A stretch of DNA of 64,000 bases from Citrobacter amalonaticus (GTDB taxonomy: Bacteria > Pseudomonadota > Gammaproteobacteria > Enterobacterales > Enterobacteriaceae), in contig NZ_PQMB01000003.1 of NCBI RefSeq assembly GCF_002918555.1, positions 562,525-626,524 of the forward strand, in the 5' to 3' direction. Under the pieces are notes generated by a model that saw only the letters and a list, made by a program, of their open reading frames with translations, was not told the DNA's origin and made no database searches. The position numbers were made by a program, and so were the translations under genes. Shown here one piece after another: positions 19,404 through 27,152 of this stretch (positions within the stretch are counted from its first letter, which is position 1; the number at the start of each line of letters is the position of its first letter).

Positions 19404-19718
19404 ATGCTTACAGTTATTGCTGAAATTCGTACGCGTCCAGGTCAACATCACCGCCAGGCGGTACTGGATCAGTTTGCCAAAATCGTTCCGACAGTACTGA
19501 AAGAAGAGGGTTGTCACGGCTATGCGCCAATGGTGGATCACGCCGCTGGCGTCAGCTTCCAGACAACCGCACCAGACTCAATCGTGATGATTGAGCAGTG
19601 GGAAAGCATCGCGCATCTTGAAGCACACTTGCAAACCCCGCATATGAAAGCTTATGGCGAAGCCGTAAAAGGCGACGTGCTGGAAATGAATATTCGTATT
19701 CTGGAATCAGGTATTTAA
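19404..19718 (+). CDS. ygiN: Quinol monooxygenase YgiN
   Basis: Small dimeric ferredoxin-like-fold (ABM domain) protein of 104 residues, as in E. coli. YgiN is reported to oxidise quinols such as menadiol and to work in a quinone redox cycle with MdaB, its upstream neighbour. The ATG at 19404 follows GAAGGAG at seven bases and gives MLTVIAEI; the frame opens five codons earlier. A terminator follows. Confidence 0.95.
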   Translation: MLTVIAEIRTRPGQHHRQAVLDQFAKIVPTVLKEEGCHGYAPMVDHAAGVSFQTTAPDSIVMIEQWESIAHLEAHLQTPHMKAYGEAVKGDVLEMNIRILESGI

Positions 19719-19730
19719 GACTGGCTACGT

Positions 19731-19764
19731 ATCGCCGGGTCTCCCGTCAGGCAGGCCCGGCGAT
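19731..19764. terminator. Bidirectional hairpin between ygiN and the aminotransferase
   Basis: The arms ATCGCCGGG and CCCGGCGAT surround a 16-base loop between two convergent genes. It separates the core mdaB-ygiN unit from the accessory block. Confidence 0.65.
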
Positions 19765-19771
19765 ATTCTTA

Positions 19772-20959
19772 TCAGCGCGGCAGCGCTTTTTTCAGTCTCC
19801 GGACAGCGTCTTCAAGCTCACTCGCCGTTGGTGTGGCAAACGAGAGCCGCAGCGTACGCTTATCCGGGTTATCGCTGTAGAAAAACTCTCCCGGAACATA
19901 GACAACTTTTTCCTCCAGCGTGCGTGCGTGCCACGCCGTAGCATCAAAATCGTAGCGGAAGGTTCCCCACAAAAACATCCCCCCCTGAGGCATATGGAAA
20001 GAGATATGCTCCCCCAGCTCACTGCGAATCAGCTCAGCGAGTAAATGACACTTCTCACGATAAGCGCGACGGATTAACTGGATTTGCTCCGCCAGGCGCC
20101 CCAGCGACAGGTAACTGGCCGCCATCGCCTGAGAATGTGCGCTGGTGTGCAGATCGGTAGCCTGCTTGACGATAGTCGCTTTTTGTCTAATCCATTCCGG
20201 CAGCACCACCCAGCCGACTCGCAGACCCGGCGCCAGAATTTTGGAAAACGTGGAGGTATACAGGACGTGCCCTGTACAACCGCTCTCTTCTGCATACTGG
20301 AAAAGCGTTTTAAACGTCTTTTCAGTGAAATTGATTTCGCCGTAGGGATCGTCTTCAATGATGACAAAATCATGCTGTTTCGCCAGCTGCACCAGTTTTT
20401 GACGCCGCACATCACTCAATACAACGCCCCCTGGATTACCGAACGTTGGAACGATATAAACGACCTTTATCCTGTGGTTTTGCAGCAGTACTTCCAGTTC
20501 GTCAACGATCATCCCGTCTTTATCAGTACCGACGGAAAGAATATCAGCCTGAGAGAGCTGAAGAATCTGTAGTGCGGCGAGATAGGTTGGGCGTTCGACC
20601 ACGACCTTATCACCCGGATCGACCAGCGTTCTGGAGAGAATATCCAGCGACTGCTGTGAACCATTGGTCACCAGTATGCTGTCAGGCGTTGCCTGAATGC
20701 CCCGTTCCCGACACAGCAGGCTGATGGCCTCACGCAGAGGCGGATAACCTTCGCTCAGTCCGTACTGGAACGCATCCAGAAACTGATTTTCCATCATATT
20801 GCGGGTGGCGATTTCCAGCCCTGCTTTATCAAACAGTTCCGGACTGGGGATCCCTCCGCCAAGCGAAATGACCCCCGGCATTTTACTGTGTTTTAATAAC
20901 TCCCGGATGGCCGATGGTTTTAATGCCCCGACGCTCTTTGCCAGATGTGTGTTGTTCAT
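19772..20959 (-). CDS. PLP-dependent aminotransferase, class I/II (MocR/2-aminoadipate type)
   Basis: Fold-type I aminotransferase of 395 residues without the GntR DNA-binding domain of MocR proteins. The start ISLGGGIPSPELFD, the YGLSEGYPPLREAI segment, DDPYGEINF and the PLP lysine Lys240 in STFSKILAPGLRVGW place it with the KAT/AadA and LysN-like group. The substrate cannot be told from sequence. It is the first accessory gene after ygiN and is 171 bases downstream of the GH88 gene on the same strand, perhaps with its own promoter. Confidence 0.8.
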   Translation of the reverse strand: MNNTHLAKSVGALKPSAIRELLKHSKMPGVISLGGGIPSPELFDKAGLEIATRNMMENQFLDAFQYGLSEGYPPLREAISLLCRERGIQATPDSILVTNGSQQSLDILSRTLVDPGDKVVVERPTYLAALQILQLSQADILSVGTDKDGMIVDELEVLLQNHRIKVVYIVPTFGNPGGVVLSDVRRQKLVQLAKQHDFVIIEDDPYGEINFTEKTFKTLFQYAEESGCTGHVLYTSTFSKILAPGLRVGWVVLPEWIRQKATIVKQATDLHTSAHSQAMAASYLSLGRLAEQIQLIRRAYREKCHLLAELIRSELGEHISFHMPQGGMFLWGTFRYDFDATAWHARTLEEKVVYVPGEFFYSDNPDKRTLRLSFATPTASELEDAVRRLKKALPR

Positions 20960-21067
20960 CCTGTTTCCTTATTATTTATGTCGGCGTCTGTCCACGGGAA
21001 CGGCTATGTTGTCCCTGCATTTTCGCCTTCATTTGAGCGTAATGGACCTCCCTGGCAAGATCAATAC

Positions 21068-21087
21068 GTTATCGTTATGACGATAAC
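21068..21087. promoter_or_regulatory. Perfect palindrome upstream of the aminotransferase gene
   Basis: The arms GTTATCGT and ACGATAAC flank TATG, about 110 bases upstream of the aminotransferase start and 45 bases past the GH88 stop. The symmetry suggests a dimeric repressor site. No regulator is assigned. Confidence 0.45.
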
Positions 21088-21130
21088 CCAGGCCGGGTAT
21101 ATCCGGCCCAGGCAAACGGGAAGAAGGAAA

Positions 21131-22321
21131 TTACCAGTACAACTTCCAGCACTGGGTGAAACGGGCGAGCGCTTCAACATAGAAGTAATCTCCCCAGCTT
21201 GCGCATTCATCGACCCCTTTATTGCTCGAAAGATGGTACACAGAGTGCTTTAACAGGCCATTCCCCTTCTCGTCTTTTGCCATCAGGTAATGCTTCGTCA
21301 GCGATGCCATGATTCCCATCGCCCACTGCTGATAACGCTCGCGATCCGGATCGGTCACCGGCAGATGCTTAATCAGCTCCAGCAGGCCACACACGGCAAT
21401 CGCCGCCGAAGACGAATCGCGTAGCGCATCCGTGCCGACCAGCGCCAAATCCCAGTGGCAAACGGCATCTTCCGGCAGACGGTTGAGGAAGTAGTTGGCT
21501 AGCTTTTTCGACAACGCCACCATCTCTTTATTACCGGTGTAGATATAGCTCAGCAGGAAACCATAAATCCCCCACGCCTGCCCGCGCGACCAGCAAGAAT
21601 CATCCGCATATCCCTGCTGCGTGTTGCCATAACGCGGCGCGCCGGTTTTAACATCCATATAATAAGTGTGGAAGGTAGAAGCATCTTCGCGGATCAGGTA
21701 CTTCGCTGCCTGGGCGACGTGCGCTTTCGCCGCGTCGGCAAAGCGCGGATCGCCGGTCTGCTCGCTCGCCCAGTACAACAGCGGCAGGTTCATGTTGCAG
21801 TCAATGATCATCCGTCCGGCCTGTTCTGGATCGGTAAGATCGCCCCACGCCTGAATGATCTGCGCCTGCTCATGAAAACGCTCCAGCAGCGCTTCTGCCG
21901 CCATCAGCGAAAATCCGCGAGCATCGCGATTCCCCGTTAGCCGCCAGGCCGCGACGCAGGAGAGCGTGTAGAGGAATCCCAGATCGTGGGTATTGGTGTC
22001 GTGTCGTCCGGCAATACGCAGACCAAATGAACGCACATGTTTTTCCGCCATCTCGCGGAATTTTGCTTCACCGCTCATTTCCCAGGCTAGCCATAATTGC
22101 CCCGTCCAGAAACTGGTGGTCCACTCGATATTGTCCGTCAACGGGTAATAGCCTTTGACACAGGTTTCGGCAGGAAATTTTTCACCGAATTCCGTTAAAT
22201 GACGGCCAATCAATTCGAGGACATGCTCACGTGCGCTGTTCATTTCATCCTGGAATTGAACGGGATTCACCGGGCTACCAGGAAATACGCGCAACGTTTC
22301 CTCAACGATATGATTTAACAT
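21131..22321 (-). CDS. Unsaturated glucuronyl/uronyl hydrolase, GH88 family
   Basis: Cytoplasmic (alpha/alpha)6-barrel hydrolase of 396 residues with no signal peptide. It should hydrate the 4,5-double bond of the unsaturated uronic acid left by polysaccharide lyases, releasing the neighbouring sugar. The two catalytic aspartates appear as Asp113 (THDLGFLY) and Asp174 (IIDCNMNLPLLYWA). Their 61-residue spacing equals that of Bacillus UGL Asp88/Asp149. GH105 is less likely because of the HDLGF and CNMNLP context. It is the last gene of the DUF2264-MFS-GH88 operon, starting 23 bases after the permease gene. Confidence 0.85.
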   Translation of the reverse strand: MLNHIVEETLRVFPGSPVNPVQFQDEMNSAREHVLELIGRHLTEFGEKFPAETCVKGYYPLTDNIEWTTSFWTGQLWLAWEMSGEAKFREMAEKHVRSFGLRIAGRHDTNTHDLGFLYTLSCVAAWRLTGNRDARGFSLMAAEALLERFHEQAQIIQAWGDLTDPEQAGRMIIDCNMNLPLLYWASEQTGDPRFADAAKAHVAQAAKYLIREDASTFHTYYMDVKTGAPRYGNTQQGYADDSCWSRGQAWGIYGFLLSYIYTGNKEMVALSKKLANYFLNRLPEDAVCHWDLALVGTDALRDSSSAAIAVCGLLELIKHLPVTDPDRERYQQWAMGIMASLTKHYLMAKDEKGNGLLKHSVYHLSSNKGVDECASWGDYFYVEALARFTQCWKLYW

Positions 22322-22344
22322 ATTTCGGTTCCTTATTACGTAGA

Positions 22345-23613
22345 TTATTTTGAAGCGTTATTTTCAGCAATGTCGAGATGGATATTATTGCGACGTTTAC
22401 ACTGGCATGCCGATAAGGTGAATGCCGAAATAAGCGTAAAGGTCAGCGCAATAATCCCCATGATGATATACGTTTTCTCAAAGCCAATTCGGTCATACAT
22501 AAGTCCGGCAGGAGAAGAGACCACCACGTTACCGACGTACAGCATTGCCTGGTATCCCAGCAAATACATGGTCGCATTGACACGTTTATCAAAATGTTCG
22601 GCAATATATTTAAAAACTGAAACCAGCAGCAGGCAGATTTCCAGACCGTATAGCGGCTTCAGAACGGAGATCAGCAGATGGGAGTCACACAGCCCGGAAA
22701 TCACCAGGCGCGCGCCGACCAGTACGCCCACAATTAATAATCCGCGTTTGGCGCCGACATAGTTAACAAATAAAGGAATCACCATATACATGACAAATTC
22801 CATTCCCGACTGGACGGTTCCCAGATAACCAAACACCGCATTGCCTTCATGTACATCAGAGAAGAAAGTGACAAAATAACGGGAGAACTGTTGCTCCGCG
22901 ATAAACATCATCCACGCCACGCCCGCCACGTACAGGCAAAATGCCCAGAACTTACGGTTACGCAGCAGCGCATACACATCCGCAGGCGCAATCTTTTCTT
23001 TGGTCAATACCTCAGAGGCATTCGCTGAATTCACGTTGACCTTCAGGCTTAGCAGGACAATCAGCATCACCACTGACGCCACGCTCCCCATAATAAAGTT
23101 ATACGCCGGAGAGAGATTAAACAGCAGGCCAGAGAATGACGATGCCACCGCCCAACCCAGTGAACCCCACATGCGAATCTGTCCAAACTCCATACCGTTA
23201 AGACGGCTGTAACGATCGGAATAAGATTCACAGGCCGCCACGCCAGCATACCAGGCGAAGCTCAAATAAATCGCCCCGACGATAATGCCCAACATCGTGT
23301 TGGAAATTAACAGTGGTTGATAAACATAAATAAAGAATGGCGCCATCAGTGCCGACATAATCACAACAAAATAGAGCAGATATTTGCTCATCCCGATCTT
23401 ATCGAGAATATAACCATAAATCGGCTTTAGGATGACAGAAAACACACCATTAACGGCAAACACCGTACCAATAACCGTACCGCTTAATTGTGCCTTCTGC
23501 CCCAACCAGATAGCCAGTAAACCAATACTGGCTGACCAGGTAAAGAAATAGAGGAATATAAAACTGCTGATTTTATAGTATTCCGTTCTGTTACTCGTTA
23601 CGCTATTTTTCAT
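22345..23613 (-). CDS. LacY-type oligosaccharide:H+ symporter (MFS)
   Basis: Twelve-span major facilitator of 422 residues that aligns with the LacY/RafB oligosaccharide:proton family. The GYILDKIGMSKYLLY loop matches the LacY 2/3 loop. Counterparts of LacY Glu126 (ACESYSD), Arg144 (GQIRMWGSLGWA), Arg302 (GARLV) and Glu325 (LYGLEICLL) are present. The LacY His322 position is Tyr. The likely cargo is the disaccharide or oligosaccharide cleaved by GH88. It is translated from GAGG just before ATG, between DUF2264 and GH88 genes. Confidence 0.85.
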   Translation of the reverse strand: MKNSVTSNRTEYYKISSFIFLYFFTWSASIGLLAIWLGQKAQLSGTVIGTVFAVNGVFSVILKPIYGYILDKIGMSKYLLYFVVIMSALMAPFFIYVYQPLLISNTMLGIIVGAIYLSFAWYAGVAACESYSDRYSRLNGMEFGQIRMWGSLGWAVASSFSGLLFNLSPAYNFIMGSVASVVMLIVLLSLKVNVNSANASEVLTKEKIAPADVYALLRNRKFWAFCLYVAGVAWMMFIAEQQFSRYFVTFFSDVHEGNAVFGYLGTVQSGMEFVMYMVIPLFVNYVGAKRGLLIVGVLVGARLVISGLCDSHLLISVLKPLYGLEICLLLVSVFKYIAEHFDKRVNATMYLLGYQAMLYVGNVVVSSPAGLMYDRIGFEKTYIIMGIIALTFTLISAFTLSACQCKRRNNIHLDIAENNASK

Positions 23614-23623
23614 ACCATCCTCG

Positions 23624-25444
23624 CTATAAAAAGAACGACAGCAGGCGTGTGTTTTCAGGTTCGTGAATCACAACCTGGTTGTTATTTATTTGCAGTTGCG
23701 GGATTGCCGCATATTTTTTCTGCTGCCCGGAAGCGGCAACCGCACAACACAGCCAGCTTTCGCCCTGCGAAATCTCAGTCGTCAGAGTCGGAATGGAGGC
23801 GCATTGCGCAAACATGATGCTGCTGTTGGGGGGTGTCACAACGCTATCCGGCTGGCGGGCCACCGCAGGTGACAGATCGACAATAATGCTTGTCCCGTTT
23901 TCCGCAGCCAGAAGACATCCTCGTTCGCGTAACTGATGGTCCGCTTTCATCACCGCGAAGCCGCCTTCCACCGTTTGCAGCGTGCGCGCACTGTTGATGC
24001 GATGCAGACGGATATGCCACTCGCCGAACGGTACCAGCCAGCTGTCGATGGTGACATCCTGCCAGGGAGACCAGCGGGAGAAGATAAAATTCTCCTCCAC
24101 CCTGACGTCATCACACTGGCGACGCCCCCGGAAATAGTTATCCCCCTCTGCCAGCAACAACATAGAGTCACATGCCGCATGTTTGATGCCATAACGCCCG
24201 CGCTCAATGGTGAAACCAAAACGGCTGGAGTAGGCAAATTTGGTGTATTTGGCTTCGGTATTTACGTAGTTATTCAGCTCAAGCTGACCAGAAGTGAGCA
24301 TCGTCACATGCCCGCCGCTGTCGCCGCGCTGCAAAATTTGTGCAGCATGCGCAATAACGCGTTTTTCTGCGAGTTGGGGTAACGGCATTTCCTCAGCCTG
24401 CCAGAAGATGTGCTCCTCCGGCAGCGCGAGGATCAGGAAAACTTTCAGCGCCCAGTAAGGAGAACCTGGCGAGTTGTAGTCTTCGCACATTGCCAGGTTT
24501 GGACAGGCAAATCCCAGCGTCAGAATGCCGTCACGATCGAAGATCGGCTGCTGCTGCCACCAGCGCAGATGTCGCAGGATCACCCCTTTAATGACGCCCT
24601 GAGAAAAGACATTCAGCCCGGCAAACGCCACCGCACTCCAGAAGGCGACCATAGCAAAACGGTAGGTCAGGCTGCGGCCAAAAGGTACGGATGCGCCATC
24701 CGCTGCCGACATATAGATAAAATCAGCGGCAAACAGGCGGGCACGTTCGCGCAGGGTAGCGGCACGGGCAGAATCGTCCGGACTCAGCGTGGCATACAGC
24801 AGTCCGTAAAAATGGAAAGCCATAGAGATGTAGTAATCTCTTGGGCGTCCAGGGCCATCGGAATACCAGCCATCACCCAGATAGTAGGCTTCCATCATTG
24901 CGAAACGTTGGTCGATAGCAGCCTGGGAGTACGGTAGCCCGGCACGTTTAAAGCCAAGCTGGACGATAATCGCAAAGTAATTCCAGTTGCTGTCTGGCAT
25001 CCGGGCATCCGTGATTTGATTCAACCAGCGGTGCAGGTTTTCCCGTTCCGCTTCACTGAATGCGTCAGTTAAACGCGTCTGGAGTAAGGCCAGGCCCAGG
25101 CCATAGGCGGCCATCTCCACCAGTCGCTGATCGTAGGGACCGGTATCCCCCCAGTAGTGCGGACTTTGTGGATCGGTACCGAGCTTAATCGCCTGAATAT
25201 ATTTATCGGCAAACGGCACGTCAGCGCCGCCAGCCAGCAGCGGAAACAGTCCCCAAAGCGCTCTGGACAGCCCTTCCATACAGGCGATGTCCACGCCGTA
25301 ATGCGCACAGGTTTCCCCCAGTGAAAACTGCGCGTTCCCCGCTGGAAACTGTTTATCCAGCGCGCCCAGCATCGACGTGACGGCGCTGATGACCTCTTCA
25401 CGTGATGACAATGGATTTGATTTTTCTTCAGTTGCTGACCACAT
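23624..25444 (-). CDS. DUF2264 domain-containing protein
   Basis: Cytoplasmic protein of 606 residues with no signal peptide. The helical N-terminal part (about 1-330) holds the family's GWYSDGPGRPRDYYISMAFHFYG motif. The C-terminal part (about 360-606) is beta-rich, so the whole resembles an alpha/alpha-toroid plus beta-sandwich polysaccharide-active enzyme. DUF2264 proteins occur near sugar-degradation genes, but I know of no defined reaction. The ATG at 25444 is preferred because GAGGGG lies six bases upstream; the frame opens at a GTG at 25507 without a good site. It is the first gene of the operon with the permease and GH88. Confidence 0.82.
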   Translation of the reverse strand: MWSATEEKSNPLSSREEVISAVTSMLGALDKQFPAGNAQFSLGETCAHYGVDIACMEGLSRALWGLFPLLAGGADVPFADKYIQAIKLGTDPQSPHYWGDTGPYDQRLVEMAAYGLGLALLQTRLTDAFSEAERENLHRWLNQITDARMPDSNWNYFAIIVQLGFKRAGLPYSQAAIDQRFAMMEAYYLGDGWYSDGPGRPRDYYISMAFHFYGLLYATLSPDDSARAATLRERARLFAADFIYMSAADGASVPFGRSLTYRFAMVAFWSAVAFAGLNVFSQGVIKGVILRHLRWWQQQPIFDRDGILTLGFACPNLAMCEDYNSPGSPYWALKVFLILALPEEHIFWQAEEMPLPQLAEKRVIAHAAQILQRGDSGGHVTMLTSGQLELNNYVNTEAKYTKFAYSSRFGFTIERGRYGIKHAACDSMLLLAEGDNYFRGRRQCDDVRVEENFIFSRWSPWQDVTIDSWLVPFGEWHIRLHRINSARTLQTVEGGFAVMKADHQLRERGCLLAAENGTSIIVDLSPAVARQPDSVVTPPNSSIMFAQCASIPTLTTEISQGESWLCCAVAASGQQKKYAAIPQLQINNNQVVIHEPENTRLLSFFL

Positions 25445-25448
25445 ACCT

Positions 25449-25457
25449 TGCCCCTCT
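25449..25457 (-). promoter_or_regulatory. Ribosome-binding site deciding the DUF2264 start
   Basis: On the minus strand AGAGGGG lies about six bases upstream of ATG 25444. This is much stronger than anything before the earlier GTG at 25507. Confidence 0.65.
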
Positions 25458-25698
25458 GAATCAGGAAACTGGCCCGTTCGATTATTTTGAACCAGAGCAG
25501 TGCTCACGTACTGCGTGTACGCGCCGGTGACTGCGCGCTGTTCGTGATCAAACTGTCTGCGCCAATTACGCCTGATGGGTCCCGTTCTAAGTGGCTAAAG
25601 AATAGTGAATCGCCCACTGGCGGAAATGTTATCTGAATCACACCACCAGAATTAAAACAAAACAGCGATTGATAAAATTTAAAAAGAGGGTTTATAAA

Positions 25699-25785
25699 AT
25701 GAAATTCATTGGGAAAAATTTAAATTTATTGCACTATGAATACCCCTTTAAACGAAGAACGTCTGGAGCTCATAACCCTCAATAA
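25699..25785 (+). CDS. Possible 28-residue leader peptide overlapping the AraC gene start
   Basis: ATG at 25699 follows AGAGGG by eight bases and opens MKFIGKNLNLLHYEYPFKRR, ending at TAA 25783-25785. It overlaps the first 50 bases of the downstream AraC gene in another frame. The AraC ATG itself has no clear Shine-Dalgarno site, so translational coupling from this short frame is conceivable. Coding status is uncertain. Confidence 0.35.
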   Translation: MKFIGKNLNLLHYEYPFKRRTSGAHNPQ

Positions 25786-26590
25786 CGCCATTGCGTCATT
25801 CAGTCGGTTATTTGCTAACACGGTTCGCTACCACCACTGGCATCAGTGTCTTGAAGTGCTGTATGTGGAAGAGGGATTTGGCGTGGTCATTGTCGATCAC
25901 AAGCAGTACACCATGCGACCTGGGCGAATGTTCTTTTTCCCCCCTTTTACCCTACATAAAATCATGGTGGACGATCAGGCGCAGGATCGCTATCGCCGGA
26001 CCATTCTCCATCTTGACCAGCATGCGGTGCTGAAGGCGCTGCGCGACTTCCCGCTCAATCAGCTACGGCTGCACAACCTGTCCGCAAGAGGTGGGGAAGC
26101 GTGGGTGGTCGACGCGGCGGATATCCACCCACACGTCGATTTTCTCTTCAGCCGTTACGAAAAAATGTCCACGCAGAAGCCGCTCAACGCTGAACAGGTC
26201 TCCTGCCTGTTATTAAGTTTATTCAGCTTGTTACCCGAAGATAACGTCTATTTAAGTGCAGAAGATAGCGGGATTGCTACTCAGGCGATGTTCTGGCTTG
26301 ATGAAAACTACACCCGAAAATTCAGCCTTGCCGCACTGGCGGAAGAACTGGGGAAATCCAAAAGTTATGTCTCGCGACGCTTCCATTTTGAAACGGGCGA
26401 AAGCATCCCCAACTATCTGAATACGCTTCGGCTACGCAAAGCCTGTGAGATGCTGTTGCACAGCGATGCCAATATCCGGGAGATTGCCCGTCAGGTGGGA
26501 TTTTCTGACGTGACATGGTTTATTACCTCGTTCAAAAAGGGCATCGGCGAAACGCCTCTTCAATACAGGAAAAACCATATGGCCTCCTGA
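25736..26590 (+). CDS. AraC-family transcription regulator of the GH88 locus
   Basis: Regulator of 284 residues with an N-terminal cupin sensor domain (HHWHQCLEVLYVEEGFGVV and MRPGRMFFFPPFTLHK, about residues 32-82). The C-terminal AraC/XylS double helix-turn-helix covers about 180-280 (LAEELGKSKSYVSRRFHFETG and ARQVGFSDVTWFITSFKK). It is divergent from DUF2264-MFS-GH88 across a 291-base gap. It therefore probably activates that operon in response to a sugar. The exact inducer cannot be read from sequence. Confidence 0.85.
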   Translation: MNTPLNEERLELITLNNAIASFSRLFANTVRYHHWHQCLEVLYVEEGFGVVIVDHKQYTMRPGRMFFFPPFTLHKIMVDDQAQDRYRRTILHLDQHAVLKALRDFPLNQLRLHNLSARGGEAWVVDAADIHPHVDFLFSRYEKMSTQKPLNAEQVSCLLLSLFSLLPEDNVYLSAEDSGIATQAMFWLDENYTRKFSLAALAEELGKSKSYVSRRFHFETGESIPNYLNTLRLRKACEMLLHSDANIREIARQVGFSDVTWFITSFKKGIGETPLQYRKNHMAS

Positions 26591-26653
26591 GCGAGTCTCT
26601 TTATGGCAACAGAAATATAATCCGAACAGCCTGAGCAAAGCCGTTTTTTTCGG

Positions 26654-26676
26654 CAATCGGACACAATGTCCGGTTG
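26654..26676 (+). terminator. Rho-independent terminator of the AraC gene
   Basis: The stem CAATCGGACA / TGTCCGGTTG with a three-base loop is followed by TCCATTTTTTATG, 63 bases after the araC-family stop. Confidence 0.75.
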
Positions 26677-26761
26677 TCCATTTTTTATGTGAGTTAAACC
26701 GCATTCACTGCATCCCTTTTATCGATATTATCCGCACACAGATTAGCGCATGGAGAATTCA

Positions 26762-26917
26762 ATGGATTTATTACTTGCACTGATTGCGGGATTAATTACC
26801 GGATTTGTTTTTACATTAATTAAATTACCCATTCCGGCGCCGCCAGTATGGTCAGGCGTTGTCGGTATTATTGGTGTATTAAGCGGCAGTCAACTCTTTA
26901 ATTATCTGTTCCGATAA
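26762..26917 (+). CDS. XapX-domain small membrane protein
   Basis: A 51-residue protein: MDLLLALIAGLITGFVFTLI, then KLPIPAPPVW, then a second hydrophobic stretch and a short tail. Two membrane helices joined by the conserved KLP-PAPP turn are the hallmark of XapX (DUF1427) proteins, named after a gene linked to xanthosine catabolism. GGAG lies six bases before ATG. It precedes a nucleoside catabolism cluster on the same strand, separated by a dispersed repeat. Its biochemical role is unknown. Confidence 0.75.
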   Translation: MDLLLALIAGLITGFVFTLIKLPIPAPPVWSGVVGIIGVLSGSQLFNYLFR

Positions 26918-26983
26918 TATTAGCCTGGCTGCATATATTAAAAATATTACACCGCTTGTTATCTGCAAATGATAACACAATTT

Positions 26984-27122
26984 ATATTCTAAATAATTCG
27001 AGTTGCGGGACAAAACGCGTAGTCGTTTTGAACAGCGCTTGCGCTGACCCCGAAGGGCGAGGCCCAGGAATGGGCTGAGTAACAAAGCCAACGCACCAGC
27101 AACTTGAAGTATGACGAGTATA
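26984..27122 (+). repeat. Dispersed intergenic palindromic repeat, copy 2
   Basis: About 139 bases, beginning ATATTCTAAATAATTCGAG and ending AGTATGACGAGTATA. The inside holds CAGCGCTTGCGCTG and a GGCCCAGGAATGGGCT stem, then AACAAAGCCAACGCACC. It is nearly the same as the copy at 41900-42041 and shares both ends with 40419 and 12766. No ORF of transposase size is inside, so it resembles a non-autonomous (MITE-like) element. Confidence 0.85.
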
Positions 27123-27152
27123 ATCAAATTTTTATTTAGCGAGGGGTAACTC

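Noticed and set aside
25445-25507. GTG start for the DUF2264 protein
   Set aside because: It has no good ribosome site, while ATG 25444 has AGAGGGG at ideal spacing.
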